DNA of 64,000 nt. Origin: Paenibacillus sp. JZ16. GTDB taxonomy: Bacteria; Bacillota; Bacilli; Paenibacillales; Paenibacillaceae. The stretch covers positions 1,674,001 through 1,738,000 of the forward strand of contig NZ_CP017659.1 in the NCBI RefSeq assembly GCF_015326965.1, in the 5' to 3' direction. Under the pieces are notes generated by a model. The model was not told the origin of the DNA. It was given only the letters and a program-made list of their open reading frames with translations, and made no database searches. Within the stretch, counting starts at the first letter, position 1, and each line of letters opens with the position of its first letter. Positions 9,050 to 17,437 of this stretch are shown here, in pieces. Both the position numbers and the translations under genes were made by a program.

Positions 9050-9775
9050 ATGACAACACACTTGAAGTCAATGAAGCGGCTGGTGCTTGTCGCCATCGCT
9101 GTAGTCATGGGCCTCGCTTATCTTCCCGTCTCGGTCTCGGCGGAACCGGTCGGACAGCAAACAGAATCACCGGCTGTTCCTTCTTCCCAAGACGAACGCG
9201 GGCAACATAAACCCGGTCATATGTTCAAGGCCATCTCCGAATTTCTGAAGCTGGAACCGCAAGTTCTTCGAGATAAACTCAAAACCTCGACACTCGCGGA
9301 AATAGCCAAGGAACAAGGTGTATCCAGAGAGGCCGTAAAAGCCAAGATCGTTGAGCTGTTGAAGGATAAAATCTCCTCGCATCCGAAGCAGCTGGGCAAA
9401 TCCATCGATTACTCCGCTGCCGCGGACAAGCTGCTTGACGCCAAAGGCGGGTGGCAGAAGCAGCGGATGCATCAGCGCCATGGCCGGTTGATCTCGGATA
9501 GCGACGAGCTGGCCAAACTTCTGAAGACGACGCCGGAAGCACTCAAGCAGTCGCTCCAATCTGGAAAATCGCTGGCACAGATCGCGAAGGAGCAAGACGT
9601 GCCCGTCCAGTCCGTCATTGATCAACAAGTCCAGGCACTCACGAAGCGCCTGGATCAGAAGTTGACCGAAGGCAAACTGACGAAGGAAGAATACGAGGAG
9701 CGCAAATCCAGAATTGCTCCGTTCGTGAGCGATGTGGTGAATGGTAAACTCAAACCGATGAAACATAGCCGGTAA
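9050..9775 (+). CDS. Secreted protein with two related helical repeats
   Basis: A 241-residue protein with a clear signal peptide ending near VSVSA-EP. The mature part is highly charged and contains two similar helical units, about residues 60-110 and 150-205, each ending in LAEIAKEQGVS / LAQIAKEQDVP. These look like helix-turn-helix folds but would act outside the membrane. The C-terminal KLTEGKLTKEEYEERKSRI stretch resembles short SHOCT-like or DUF2680-like modules. The function is not recognised. AAAGGCGG precedes the ATG. It is monocistronic, followed by repeat copy B and a terminator. Confidence 0.8.
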   Translation: MTTHLKSMKRLVLVAIAVVMGLAYLPVSVSAEPVGQQTESPAVPSSQDERGQHKPGHMFKAISEFLKLEPQVLRDKLKTSTLAEIAKEQGVSREAVKAKIVELLKDKISSHPKQLGKSIDYSAAADKLLDAKGGWQKQRMHQRHGRLISDSDELAKLLKTTPEALKQSLQSGKSLAQIAKEQDVPVQSVIDQQVQALTKRLDQKLTEGKLTKEEYEERKSRIAPFVSDVVNGKLKPMKHSR

Positions 9776-9811
9776 TGTACCCGCTTAACGCATAACCTTT
9801 AGTCATTGAAT

Positions 9812-9920
9812 AAGAAAAACGTCTATCGACGTACTTTCCCAGCAGACAGACCGCATTTAGCGGAAGTTTATCTTGCGAGATAAGGATGCTAAGCCTCGGA
9901 TGTTTATACTTTCTTATCTC
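9812..9920 (+). repeat. Structured intergenic repeat, copy B (109 bp)
   Basis: The length and layout match copy A. The arms AAGAAAAAC/GTTTATCTT enclose ACGTC-4-GACGT and CCGC/GCGG hairpins and the invariant AGACAGACCG. The second stem is GAGATAAG (9877) with CTTATCTC (9913-9920); copy A has GATATCAG/CTGATATC here, so both sides changed together. Confidence 0.8.
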
Positions 9921-9927
9921 TTAACAC

Positions 9928-9972
9928 AAGAGCCGCTCCATCGGTTAGGAATAACCCATGAAGCGGCTCTTT
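9928..9972. terminator. Terminator between convergent secreted-protein genes
   Basis: AAGAGCCGCT and AGCGGCTCTT arms enclose a GGTTA/TAACC inner stem, followed by TTT on the plus strand. It can serve the gene at 9050 and, more weakly, the opposite gene at 10002. Confidence 0.7.
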
Positions 9973-10001
9973 ATCGTCCGTTTATTCTATTTAACATCCA
10001 T

Positions 10002-10517
10002 TTAAGGCACGTATTGCTGGATCATCTTCACTACGACGCCATCTTCGACGGTGATATGAAATGGAAACCATTTCATGTCTACGATATCATCCTTTTCGTA
10101 GATATTCGTGAATTTGTCCAGGCTCACCATCTGGTTCCAGGAAATCTGAGCATCCTCATACCGTCCGGTATGATCGTACAACTGAAGCAGCACTTCGGCA
10201 TCATCAGCCACAGGAAGTTCAATCTGTTCTTCCGTATCATTTACGATATAATAACCATCCGGTGCTTCCGTCATCTCAGGGTCCTGCTCCCGTTCGCGGA
10301 ATACCTGATTCGCTTCCTCGCCCTCGTACCATTTAATTGGATCTACTTGCAGATAGACCTTGCCGTCTCTAATCTCAAGCCCGTTAATATAGACAGCTTC
10401 CTGATTCGAAGCTTTCGGAACCGGCTCATAATTGTTGCCTGAGGCTACGCCAACGGTTGTCATCATGATCAGTACCAGCAGCATCATTGCTCCCAATTTC
10501 CAAGCCGACTTCTTCAT
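10002..10517 (-). CDS. Secreted protein of unknown function
   Basis: A 171-residue product with an N-terminal signal (MKKSAWKLGAMMLLVLIMM...VGVASG) and an acidic mature domain rich in beta-prone segments (VYINGLEIRDGKVYLQVDPIKWYEG). The repeated EEA..REREQDPEM region is highly charged. No family is recognised. It is probably exported and soluble, since no lipobox cysteine or second membrane segment is seen. It is a single gene. Confidence 0.7.
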   Translation of the reverse strand: MKKSAWKLGAMMLLVLIMMTTVGVASGNNYEPVPKASNQEAVYINGLEIRDGKVYLQVDPIKWYEGEEANQVFREREQDPEMTEAPDGYYIVNDTEEQIELPVADDAEVLLQLYDHTGRYEDAQISWNQMVSLDKFTNIYEKDDIVDMKWFPFHITVEDGVVVKMIQQYVP

Positions 10518-10785
10518 CTTCTCATCGCTCCCTCTTCATCTTCTATTAAATGGATTCAGCTCGTGAACCCTACCCGACTTATCACGCATTAAATATTAGT
10601 AACCCAATTCCTGGATATTTGAAACGTATATGTATTTTATCATTCATAACTTTATTATAAGGACCCACTTGGTAAAATGGATGTCAATTTGATGTAAATT
10701 CATTACAATATTTCAATCTTCGGAAGCGCTTAAATACGGGGCGATGAAGGATCGTACGCTATGTCGAACCGGGAAACATCCCAAA
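10518..10785. other. Non-coding A+T-rich spacer upstream of 10002
   Basis: No open frame with a ribosome site was found. A TATAAT-like hexamer on the minus strand lies near 10664-10669 with a TTGACA about 22 bases upstream. That is too far for a standard promoter, so I leave the start of transcription open. Confidence 0.4.
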
Positions 10786-10837
10786 TAAAAAAACAAGCCT
10801 TCCCCGCTGATTCCTCAGTCGATGGTCAGGCTTGTTT
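10786..10837 (-). terminator. ppaC terminator
   Basis: AACAAGCCT/AGGCTTGTT arms with a CTGA..TCAG inner stem are followed by an unbroken U run on the minus strand. It lies 16 bases after ppaC. Confidence 0.85.
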
Positions 10838-10852
10838 AGGTTCACACAAATA

Positions 10853-11782
10853 TTATTGATTGAATGCTTCGGTCAGGACAGGAACAATCTGCGATTTGCG
10901 GGAAACCACGCCTTTAAGAAGAGCCTTGTTCTCCGACAGGGACACATTGTAGGCTTTCTCAACGGCCTTGGACTCTTTACCGAGTGCAAGAGCGATCGAA
11001 TCGTTGTTCAGAATATCTGTCACTACGAAGACGAACAGGTCCAGGTTTTTGTCGGCAATAATCGCTTGAATCGCATCTTCGAGTTCGGCTTGACGGGACA
11101 ATACATCATTGGTATCCACCGCGTTAACCTGTGCGATTTCCACTTTGGCTCCGCCCATTTGGAATTCCTTGGCGTCCAGGGAGATCAATTGCGCGATGGT
11201 TTTGTCGCTCAGATCGGCGCCTGCCTTGAGCATATTGAGCCCATAGCTGTCTGCATCCACGCCAGCGATCTCAGCCAGCTCGCGAGCTGCTGCGATATCT
11301 TCGTCTGTGCAGGTTGGGGATTTGAACAACAGGGAGTCCGAGATGATGGCGGACAGCATCAGGCCAGCAATTTCTTTGCGAACGGTGATACCTTTTTCCT
11401 TGTAGATCTTGTTCAGAATGGTAGCTGTGCAGCCGACAGGCTCCGCACGGTAGTATAATGGGTGGCTTGTCTCAAAATTCGCGATGCGGTGATGATCGAT
11501 AACCTCAATCACGCGAACCTGATCAATGTCGCTTGCGCTTTGCTGACGCTCGTTATGGTCCACGAGGATAACGTCTTGGGCTTCGTTTGCAACCGTCTCA
11601 ACGAAACGAGGAGCTTCGACCTTAAAGTAATCGAGCGCATATTGCGTTTCACCGTTAACGTCTCCAAGACGCACGGGCTCGGCAGAAAGGCCGAGCTGGT
11701 TCTTCAAATCAGCATAAGCAATAGCAGAGCAGATTGTGTCCGTATCCGGATTTTTGTGTCCAAAAATTAATGTTTTTGCCAT
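10853..11782 (-). CDS. ppaC: Manganese-dependent inorganic pyrophosphatase (DHH family II)
   Basis: A 309-residue cytoplasmic enzyme that splits pyrophosphate to two phosphates, pulling biosynthetic reactions forward. Metal ligands are visible: His9, Asp13 and Asp15 in GHKNPDTD, Asp75-His76 in VDHNE, and the DHH triad at 96-98. The C-terminal SRKSQIVP motif binds substrate. Length matches Bacillus PpaC. GAGGGG lies 8 bases before the ATG. It is monocistronic with its own terminator. Confidence 0.97.
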   Translation of the reverse strand: MAKTLIFGHKNPDTDTICSAIAYADLKNQLGLSAEPVRLGDVNGETQYALDYFKVEAPRFVETVANEAQDVILVDHNERQQSASDIDQVRVIEVIDHHRIANFETSHPLYYRAEPVGCTATILNKIYKEKGITVRKEIAGLMLSAIISDSLLFKSPTCTDEDIAAARELAEIAGVDADSYGLNMLKAGADLSDKTIAQLISLDAKEFQMGGAKVEIAQVNAVDTNDVLSRQAELEDAIQAIIADKNLDLFVFVVTDILNNDSIALALGKESKAVEKAYNVSLSENKALLKGVVSRKSQIVPVLTEAFNQ

Positions 11783-11908
11783 ATATAATGCCCCTCTCGC
11801 AACATAAATTTCATCGTTTATATCAATAAACAGATGATCACCTATCTGATTATATCGTTAAATTCTACTTATTCCAATTCCTTTACAGAGATTATTTTTA
11901 GACCGTGT

Positions 11909-12940
11909 TTATACCAATACAATTTCCGGCTCCGGAACGAATCCAAAATGGTTGTTAATCGATTCCGAGATCAGATTCATCAAGTAGAGGATATCGGTTG
12001 CCTTCGCATGCTTCTGGTTCAGAATCATGTTGCCGTGATGCGGAGAGATGATCGCGCCGCCATATTCGGTTCCCTTCATATTCAGCTGATCCACGAGCGA
12101 GCCGACGGCTACTCCATAATCATAATTATTTTTGAATACGGAACCGCAGGACGGGTAGTCGAAATGGCGTTTACTCGTCCGGTACTTGATGATATCAAGC
12201 ATCGACTGAGGCGTCTCTATTCCCTTTCCTGCCAGCGCGTGCACTTCACCCAGAAAGAATGAGAAAAACGATGGCAATGAGGATGGATGGCTGCCGCGAG
12301 TCTTCCACTCTGTGAGAACTTCAGATGTCATGCTGATCTGTTCCTTCGAGCTGACCGGAATATTAAGATCGGCCCCTACTATGATCCACGGATGCTGCTG
12401 GAAGATGGATTGCTTGTATGCAAATAAACAGTCCGCTACGGGAATGGACCGTACCTTTAAGCTCGGATCCGTCGTATCGATATAATAGACCGTGTCCAGA
12501 ATATCGCAGATTTGACGAGCATTATATTTAGCGTTCATATAGATGCCGGCCCCTACGCAGCCAGGCAGCAAAAAAGTAAAATCAAGCAAATCCGTTCCAC
12601 CCATTAACCCCATCAAGGACAATAACGACATCGGCGCGCCGGATGAAACGTACCATTTATCAGCCGACACCCGCAGCTCCACCAGGTTTTTGAGCGATAT
12701 AAACACCAGGTCATGTTTCGGTTCATCCGGAAACAGAATGTTGGAGCCCATTCCAAAGATGTACCATGGTATCCCGCGTTTCCTGCAGTCCTGCAGGAGA
12801 TCCGCCAGGTCATTTGCCGTTTCAGGCATGGCCAGATAATTGGCTGAACCGCCGATCCCATACGTCGAAAAAGCAGACAGCTCCACATTGCGCTTGCACA
12901 ATCGGTCGATAGCAGATGTATGTAAAGTCATCGTAGACAT
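11909..12940 (-). CDS. MurB-like UDP-N-acetylenolpyruvoylglucosamine reductase, divergent
   Basis: A 343-residue FAD protein with the MurB plan. It shows STYGIGG and FGMGSN in the FAD domain, YKQSIF in place of YRxSxF, SCGSVFKN with the proton-donor serine, and GAIISPHHGNMILN plus EPE near the end. MurB makes UDP-MurNAc for peptidoglycan. The usual PGxxGGAxxMNAG motif is altered to PGCVGAGIYMNAKY. It stands alone rather than in a mur-division cluster, so it may be a second MurB or a relative with another substrate. GGGAG lies just before the ATG. Confidence 0.8.
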   Translation of the reverse strand: MSTMTLHTSAIDRLCKRNVELSAFSTYGIGGSANYLAMPETANDLADLLQDCRKRGIPWYIFGMGSNILFPDEPKHDLVFISLKNLVELRVSADKWYVSSGAPMSLLSLMGLMGGTDLLDFTFLLPGCVGAGIYMNAKYNARQICDILDTVYYIDTTDPSLKVRSIPVADCLFAYKQSIFQQHPWIIVGADLNIPVSSKEQISMTSEVLTEWKTRGSHPSSLPSFFSFFLGEVHALAGKGIETPQSMLDIIKYRTSKRHFDYPSCGSVFKNNYDYGVAVGSLVDQLNMKGTEYGGAIISPHHGNMILNQKHAKATDILYLMNLISESINNHFGFVPEPEIVLV

Positions 12941-13055
12941 GTCACTCCCTATTCTTCACATTAGGCACATTCCTTACTAAATGTGGGGATGTTACATCAT
13001 TATGATCCAACTGCTTAGGTGGTGTCAATCTGGAGTGGAATCCTGGCGAAATAGC

Positions 13056-13098
13056 AAAAAATCCCTGGATTACAGCCCGTAGACCGTAACCAAGGATT
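13056..13098 (-). terminator. Terminator of the sigA-like gene
   Basis: AATCCTTGG..CCAGGGATT arms with a TTAC/GTAA inner stem are followed by six U on the minus strand. Confidence 0.75.
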
Positions 13099-13130
13099 CA
13101 TTCATCATCTCTTTATTTGTCCCCCAGAAT

Positions 13131-14081
13131 TTATTCAAGGAAATCCTTGAGTCGTTTGCTGCGGCTCGGATGACGCAATTTACGAAGCGCCTTCGCCTCG
13201 ATCTGCCGAATGCGTTCACGCGTAACGCCGAATACCTGGCCTACTTCCTCCAGGGTGCGGGTCCGTCCATCCTCAAGTCCAAAGCGCAGTCGGAGCACAT
13301 TCTCTTCACGCTCGGTGAGCGTATCCAGCACTTCCTCCAGCTGTTCCTTCAGCAGCTCAAACGCTGCGGCATCTGCCGGCGCCAATGCGTCCTGATCCTC
13401 AATGAAATCGCCCAGGTTGGAGTCGCTTTCCTCCCCGACCGGTGTTTCCAGAGACACAGGTTCTTGGGATACCTTCTGGATCTCACGTACTTTTTCCGGC
13501 GAGATATCCATCTCCTTACCGATTTCTTCCGGTGTCGGTTCGCGTCCCAGCTCCTGAAGGAGCTGCCTGGAGACACGTACGAGCTTATTAATCGTCTCTA
13601 CCATATGCACCGGAATCCGGATAGTTCTTGCTTGGTCAGCAATCGAGCGGGTAATCGCTTGGCGAATCCACCAAGTGGCATACGTACTAAACTTAAAGCC
13701 CTTGGAGTAGTCGAACTTCTCCACCGCTTTGATCAGGCCCATGTTGCCTTCCTGTATCAGATCCAGGAACTGCATTCCCCGGCCAGCATAGCGTCTTGCT
13801 ATACTTACAACGAGACGAAGATTCGCTTCAGCCAAACGGCGTTTCGCTTCTTCATCTCCCTCCTCTATTCGTTTGGACAGTTCCACTTCTTCATCGGCTG
13901 TAAGGAGGGGAACACGACCGATTTCTTTCAGGTACATGCGAACCGGATCGCTAATCTTGATGCCTGGTGGAAGTGAGAGATCGTCATGAACCGAAAAATC
14001 CTCTGTCGGAGAATTAGCCGCTTTCTCTGTTTCCGTAACCTCTCGTTCCAATGCAAAATCCGCACTTTGACGGTTCTCCAT
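13131..14081 (-). CDS. SigA/RpoD-type RNA polymerase sigma factor, stand-alone
   Basis: A 316-residue sigma-70 factor. Regions 1.2 to 4.2 are all present: [11 protein letters not shown]; the 2.3-2.4 segment [15 protein letters not shown]; the region 3 stretch; and the 4.2 helix-turn-helix [25 protein letters not shown]. Binding regions look fully consensus, so it should read normal -10/-35 promoters. It lacks most of the acidic N-terminal region 1.1 and is shorter than the roughly 370-residue Bacillus SigA. No dnaG is next to it. The start at 14081 follows GGGGGG by six bases; the longer frame to 14108 is not favoured. Confidence 0.9.
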   Translation of the reverse strand: MENRQSADFALEREVTETEKAANSPTEDFSVHDDLSLPPGIKISDPVRMYLKEIGRVPLLTADEEVELSKRIEEGDEEAKRRLAEANLRLVVSIARRYAGRGMQFLDLIQEGNMGLIKAVEKFDYSKGFKFSTYATWWIRQAITRSIADQARTIRIPVHMVETINKLVRVSRQLLQELGREPTPEEIGKEMDISPEKVREIQKVSQEPVSLETPVGEESDSNLGDFIEDQDALAPADAAAFELLKEQLEEVLDTLTEREENVLRLRFGLEDGRTRTLEEVGQVFGVTRERIRQIEAKALRKLRHPSRSKRLKDFLE

Positions 14082-14169
14082 TCTATGCCCCCCTGTTGAC
14101 AATCCCATATTTTCATGCTAATCTAGCATTAGGTTATTATGACATTAAGCCAATAGTTATTTATCCTTC

Positions 14170-14198
14170 ATTCTAGCATATTTTTCACACTATATCAA
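14170..14198 (-). promoter_or_regulatory. Promoter of the sigA-like gene
   Basis: On the minus strand TTGATA (14193-14198) and TAGAAT (14170-14175) are 17 bases apart. The -10 is preceded by TGC, an extended -10 element. This is a strong vegetative promoter about 85 bases before the start codon. Confidence 0.65.
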
Positions 14199-14223
14199 CT
14201 TCTAATATATTCTAGTTCTGTTC

Positions 14224-14252
14224 ACCCGATCTCAGGCTGAGATCGGGTTTTT
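14224..14252 (+). terminator. Near-perfect hairpin with T run facing the plus strand
   Basis: CCCGATCTCAG-G-CTGAGATCGGG (14225-14247) is followed by five T on the plus strand. Both flanking genes are on the minus strand, so its direction is unexpected. It may end an antisense transcript or end nagZ transcription without a U tract. Confidence 0.55.
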
Positions 14253-14287
14253 ATATGCTTCATCTTCTTACACTACATATGCTACGT

Positions 14288-15631
14288 TTACTTAAGCTGA
14301 TCTAGTACCGCTTTCGTTTCTTGATTCAACGATTTCACATCGGGAGCCTTCACGGGCTCATCGCTCAGCTGATATTTGTGCTTTATTTCAAGCGTTGCCC
14401 TCACCCGGTCGTTCAGCATCTCCTCCGGGATCACGCCGCTATGGGCAGCCTCGGTTAATGCCTGAATGACGGCTTCTTCCAATGCATATTCATGTCCGAT
14501 CAGAATCATGTTGCTCCCTGCGACGACGGACTTCACGGAAGCCTCTCCTAAGTCTGTGCTGCCGGAAATCGCCCCCATGGTCATATCATCCGTTATAACG
14601 ACACCCTTAAACCCCATTTCTTCCCTTAACAAATCGTTGATAACGGGTTTCGAATAGGAGGATGGCGTATCCGGATCGATGCTCTTCATCAGCAGATGGG
14701 CAACCATAACCACATCGGCTCCTTCATCAATCGCTTGTTGAAACGGTACCAGCTCCAATTCATGCAGACGCTTCAGATCATGGTCAACAACCGGCAGCCC
14801 GAGATGGGAATCGACCGAAGTATCGCCATGCCCAGGGAAATGCTTCACTACAGGTACGACACCATTCTCCTGTATCCCCTTCATCGAGGCGATTCCCTGC
14901 GTGCTTACGGTTTCTGCCGTTGTGCCAAAGGATCGATCGCCGATGACCGGATTGTTCGGGTTGCTATCAATGTCCAGCACCGGGGCAAAAACCATATTGA
15001 TTCCGACTCCCGACACCTTCTGCGCGATAAGTCCACCAACTTGCTTGGTCAGCGTAAGATCATCGCTCCTCCCAATTTTACCGCTTGACGGCAGCTTCAC
15101 GTATTCATCAGGAAAACGGGTAACCCGTCCGCCCTCCTCATCAATGCTCAGCCAGAGCGGTACCGGATTCGCAGCATTTGCTTTTTTCAGCTCATTCAGC
15201 AGGTCTGCCGACTGCCGGGCGTTCTCGATATTATCCTTAAAAAGGATAATACCGCCTACATGGTAATCCTCCAGCAATCTGCGCGTGGTATCATCCATCG
15301 TAGTCCCTTCGATTCCAACCAGCACCAGCTGACCGATCTTCTCCTTGACGGTCATGCTATTCAGAAGCTCCGTTACCGCATCCTCAGTCCCGTTCTCGGG
15401 CAGATTCCCTTCCTCGCCATTGTTGTCCGAGCTGCCAGATGGACCCGGAGTCCCGTCTTCATCAGCTTGAGACGGGGTCTGCGGCTCCTGTATTTCCTCC
15501 GACGGCGAAGCTCCTTGTCCGTTGTTCCCGGGGTTGCCCGGTTCGGCTCCGCCCCGACAACCTGCCGCAGCCAATAGCAAGATGACAACCAGCATCGTTA
15601 AGCACATCCATTTTGTCTTACGCCTCAACAT
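14288..15631 (-). CDS. nagZ: Beta-N-acetylhexosaminidase lipoprotein, GH3
   Basis: A 447-residue lipoprotein with a signal peptide ending at the lipobox LAAAGC, a low-complexity acidic/proline linker (about residues 25-85), and a GH3 catalytic domain. It shows KHFPGHGDTSVDSH, holding the Asp-His general acid dyad of NagZ-type enzymes, and VITDDMTMGAI with the nucleophile aspartate. It cleaves GlcNAc from muropeptides outside the membrane in wall recycling. The frame begins at a GTG at 15637, but AAGGAAGG places the start at the ATG at 15631. Confidence 0.92.
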   Translation of the reverse strand: MLRRKTKWMCLTMLVVILLLAAAGCRGGAEPGNPGNNGQGASPSEEIQEPQTPSQADEDGTPGPSGSSDNNGEEGNLPENGTEDAVTELLNSMTVKEKIGQLVLVGIEGTTMDDTTRRLLEDYHVGGIILFKDNIENARQSADLLNELKKANAANPVPLWLSIDEEGGRVTRFPDEYVKLPSSGKIGRSDDLTLTKQVGGLIAQKVSGVGINMVFAPVLDIDSNPNNPVIGDRSFGTTAETVSTQGIASMKGIQENGVVPVVKHFPGHGDTSVDSHLGLPVVDHDLKRLHELELVPFQQAIDEGADVVMVAHLLMKSIDPDTPSSYSKPVINDLLREEMGFKGVVITDDMTMGAISGSTDLGEASVKSVVAGSNMILIGHEYALEEAVIQALTEAAHSGVIPEEMLNDRVRATLEIKHKYQLSDEPVKAPDVKSLNQETKAVLDQLK

Positions 15632-15779
15632 TGTCACCTTCCTTCAAATTCACACTACTATATTCGTCCTCTGTTCCACAGAGTCCTTCCATCATAACAT
15701 GATTTCCATACAGTCCAAACCAGTTGAAGCTGCCCGCTAGAAGTAGAAAAGAGCCGCGTCAACAGCGACCCTTCTTCGC

Positions 15780-15935
15780 CTATTTAAGCAGGCCGAGCTT
15801 ACGGGCCTGCTCCTCTGTTAATATAAACTGCTCTGTGTCCCACACTTCATCCTCATCCGTTCTTCCGAACATCAGCATAATATCATCCCATATATTCTTT
15901 TGCATCGCTTCAGCTTGCGTGATAATCACCTTCAT
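15780..15935 (-). CDS. Small protein of unknown function (51 residues)
   Basis: The open frame reaches 15989, but AAAGGA upstream of the ATG at 15935 favours a 51-residue product. It is acidic in the middle (GRTDEDEVWDTEQF) and ends in LTEEQARKLGLLK. I do not recognise a family; the sequence looks like a small cytoplasmic protein. It lies alone between nagZ and the DegV gene. Confidence 0.5.
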   Translation of the reverse strand: MKVIITQAEAMQKNIWDDIMLMFGRTDEDEVWDTEQFILTEEQARKLGLLK

Positions 15936-16015
15936 ATTAACATCATTCCTTTCCTTGGAATCATCTCCTACTACATATACAACCATCAAAGGTCATATCG
16001 AATCGAATCACAAGC

Positions 16016-16042
16016 AAAAGCCTGCAGATAGTATCTGCAGGC
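16016..16042 (-). terminator. Terminator of the DegV gene
   Basis: GCCTGCAGATA and TATCTGCAGGC form an 11-bp stem followed by UUUU on the minus strand, 17 bases after the stop. Confidence 0.8.
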
Positions 16043-16058
16043 AGGATCTGTACTATAA

Positions 16059-16919
16059 CTAGGAATATGCAGGATGATATTTAATCCACGACATGGCAAT
16101 GGTGCCTTCGCCGGCATGGATGCCCGCAACGGGAATAAAGGTCATAATTTCGGTTTTCAACGCCGGATGGGCTCCGCTGATTTCCTTCTGGATCTCCTCG
16201 GCCTCTTCTACGTTGTTCGCGTGCATGATGCAGACCTTTTTAATTTTCTGCAAATCCATTTTCATAAGCTCCAGCATTCGTGACTTGGCCTTCTTGAACG
16301 TCCGGATCTTCTCTTCCACAATGACCTTGCCTTCATCAAAACGGAGCAGCAGATGAATGCGGAGCAGGTTGCTGAGAAGAAGCTGGGTGCCGGATACCCG
16401 GCCGCTGCTATGAAGCCGGTGCAGGCTTGCCGGAATAAGGTAGAATGACATGTTTTGCACCATGGACTGAATTTTCTCTTTAATCACCTGCACGGTATCC
16501 CCCTGGCTATGCCAGTGAATCCCGGACATGATCATTTCGCGTACCGGGAACGCTCCCGCTTGGGAATCGATGCCAACCACGGGTACCTCGGCAATCTCTG
16601 CCGCCTGCATAGATGAATTCAAGGTTCCGCTAAGCTCGGATGAACAGTGAATGGCGATGATATCATCATACTTCTCTTTCAAGGATTCATATAATTCGAT
16701 GAATTCACCGATTGGAGGCTGTGAACTGCTTACTTTCGGTTCATCTTTCATTCTTTCATAAAAGGCCTCAGCCGAAATATCAATTCCTTCCCTGTACTCC
16801 TCCTGTCCAAGTATCAACCTCAAAGGTACAATATAAATATGATTTTCCTTGGCGAAGTCAGGATCGATCGTACTCGTGCTGTCGGTTACCCATGCTATGG
16901 ATCTCATTATCGTGTTCAC
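16059..16919 (-). CDS. DegV family fatty-acid-binding protein
   Basis: A 286-residue two-domain protein. DegV proteins bind fatty acids, and related FakB proteins present them to the kinase FakA for phosphorylation. Family marks are WVTDSTSTI at the N-terminus, SSSQPPIGEF, CSSELSGTLNSS and VVGIDSQAG. The frame starts at GTG 16919 with ATG at 16907 as an alternative; neither has a strong ribosome site. No fakA is adjacent. Confidence 0.9.
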   Translation of the reverse strand: MNTIMRSIAWVTDSTSTIDPDFAKENHIYIVPLRLILGQEEYREGIDISAEAFYERMKDEPKVSSSQPPIGEFIELYESLKEKYDDIIAIHCSSELSGTLNSSMQAAEIAEVPVVGIDSQAGAFPVREMIMSGIHWHSQGDTVQVIKEKIQSMVQNMSFYLIPASLHRLHSSGRVSGTQLLLSNLLRIHLLLRFDEGKVIVEEKIRTFKKAKSRMLELMKMDLQKIKKVCIMHANNVEEAEEIQKEISGAHPALKTEIMTFIPVAGIHAGEGTIAMSWIKYHPAYS

Positions 16920-17056
16920 GTCTCGCTTTCGTGTAGTAAGAAGTAGGAAAGGAAGCGATTAAAGCCGCTAAATTCATCATATCTTACCCTTACAGCGTAT
17001 TGCAAACGAAAGGAATGTGATTTCATGGCCGCACATCGGTTCGCCACAGAAAAGCC

Positions 17057-17410
17057 TTATTTTCGCTCTGCGTTATACCCCTTTTCTCCAAAAGGTTCCA
17101 GCTGTTCAATCCAATATGCCTCCCGTTTGCTGACCGCGCCCTTCAGATCATAGAACGGATCCTCTTTCGGTTCGATGGTTTCCAGAATCTCGAAGACAAA
17201 AGCATCCTCGCCATACTCATTCCATTCCCACTGAAGCGTCTTATTGTAGCTCGTTCCCATCTGCAGCTCGAATCGTTTGCCGTTCATGGTCTTCAAGTTA
17301 TTCGTTCCGGCCACAAACACTTTGCCGTTCTTTGTGTTTCGAATTTGATACACGCCTGCTTCGATCTTGATTTCCTTATACATTTGATTTAGTTCCTGTC
17401 TACGATTCAT
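17057..17410 (-). CDS. GIY-YIG nuclease family protein
   Basis: A 117-residue single-domain protein. GVYQIRNTKNGKVFVAG is the GIY-YIG strand pair, and the domain ends with KREAYWIEQLEPFGEKGYNAE, where the metal-binding glutamate and asparagine lie. Such small members are mostly uncharacterised. It follows the DUF2087 regulator by 27 bases and is probably its operon partner. Confidence 0.85.
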   Translation of the reverse strand: MNRRQELNQMYKEIKIEAGVYQIRNTKNGKVFVAGTNNLKTMNGKRFELQMGTSYNKTLQWEWNEYGEDAFVFEILETIEPKEDPFYDLKGAVSKREAYWIEQLEPFGEKGYNAERK

Positions 17411-17437
17411 CGCGTTAAACCCTCCTAATCTTAGCGT

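Noticed and set aside
9167..9766. Minus-strand frame of 199 codons
   Set aside because: Shadow of the secreted repeat protein; the plus frame has the ribosome site and signal peptide.
10660..10700. TTGACA ... TATAAT promoter for the gene at 10002
   Set aside because: Hexamers are good but about 22 bases apart, beyond the usual sigma-A spacing.
13170..13976. Long plus-strand frame of 268 codons
   Set aside because: Exact antisense of the sigA-like gene; leucine/cysteine/phenylalanine-rich translation without family match or ribosome site.
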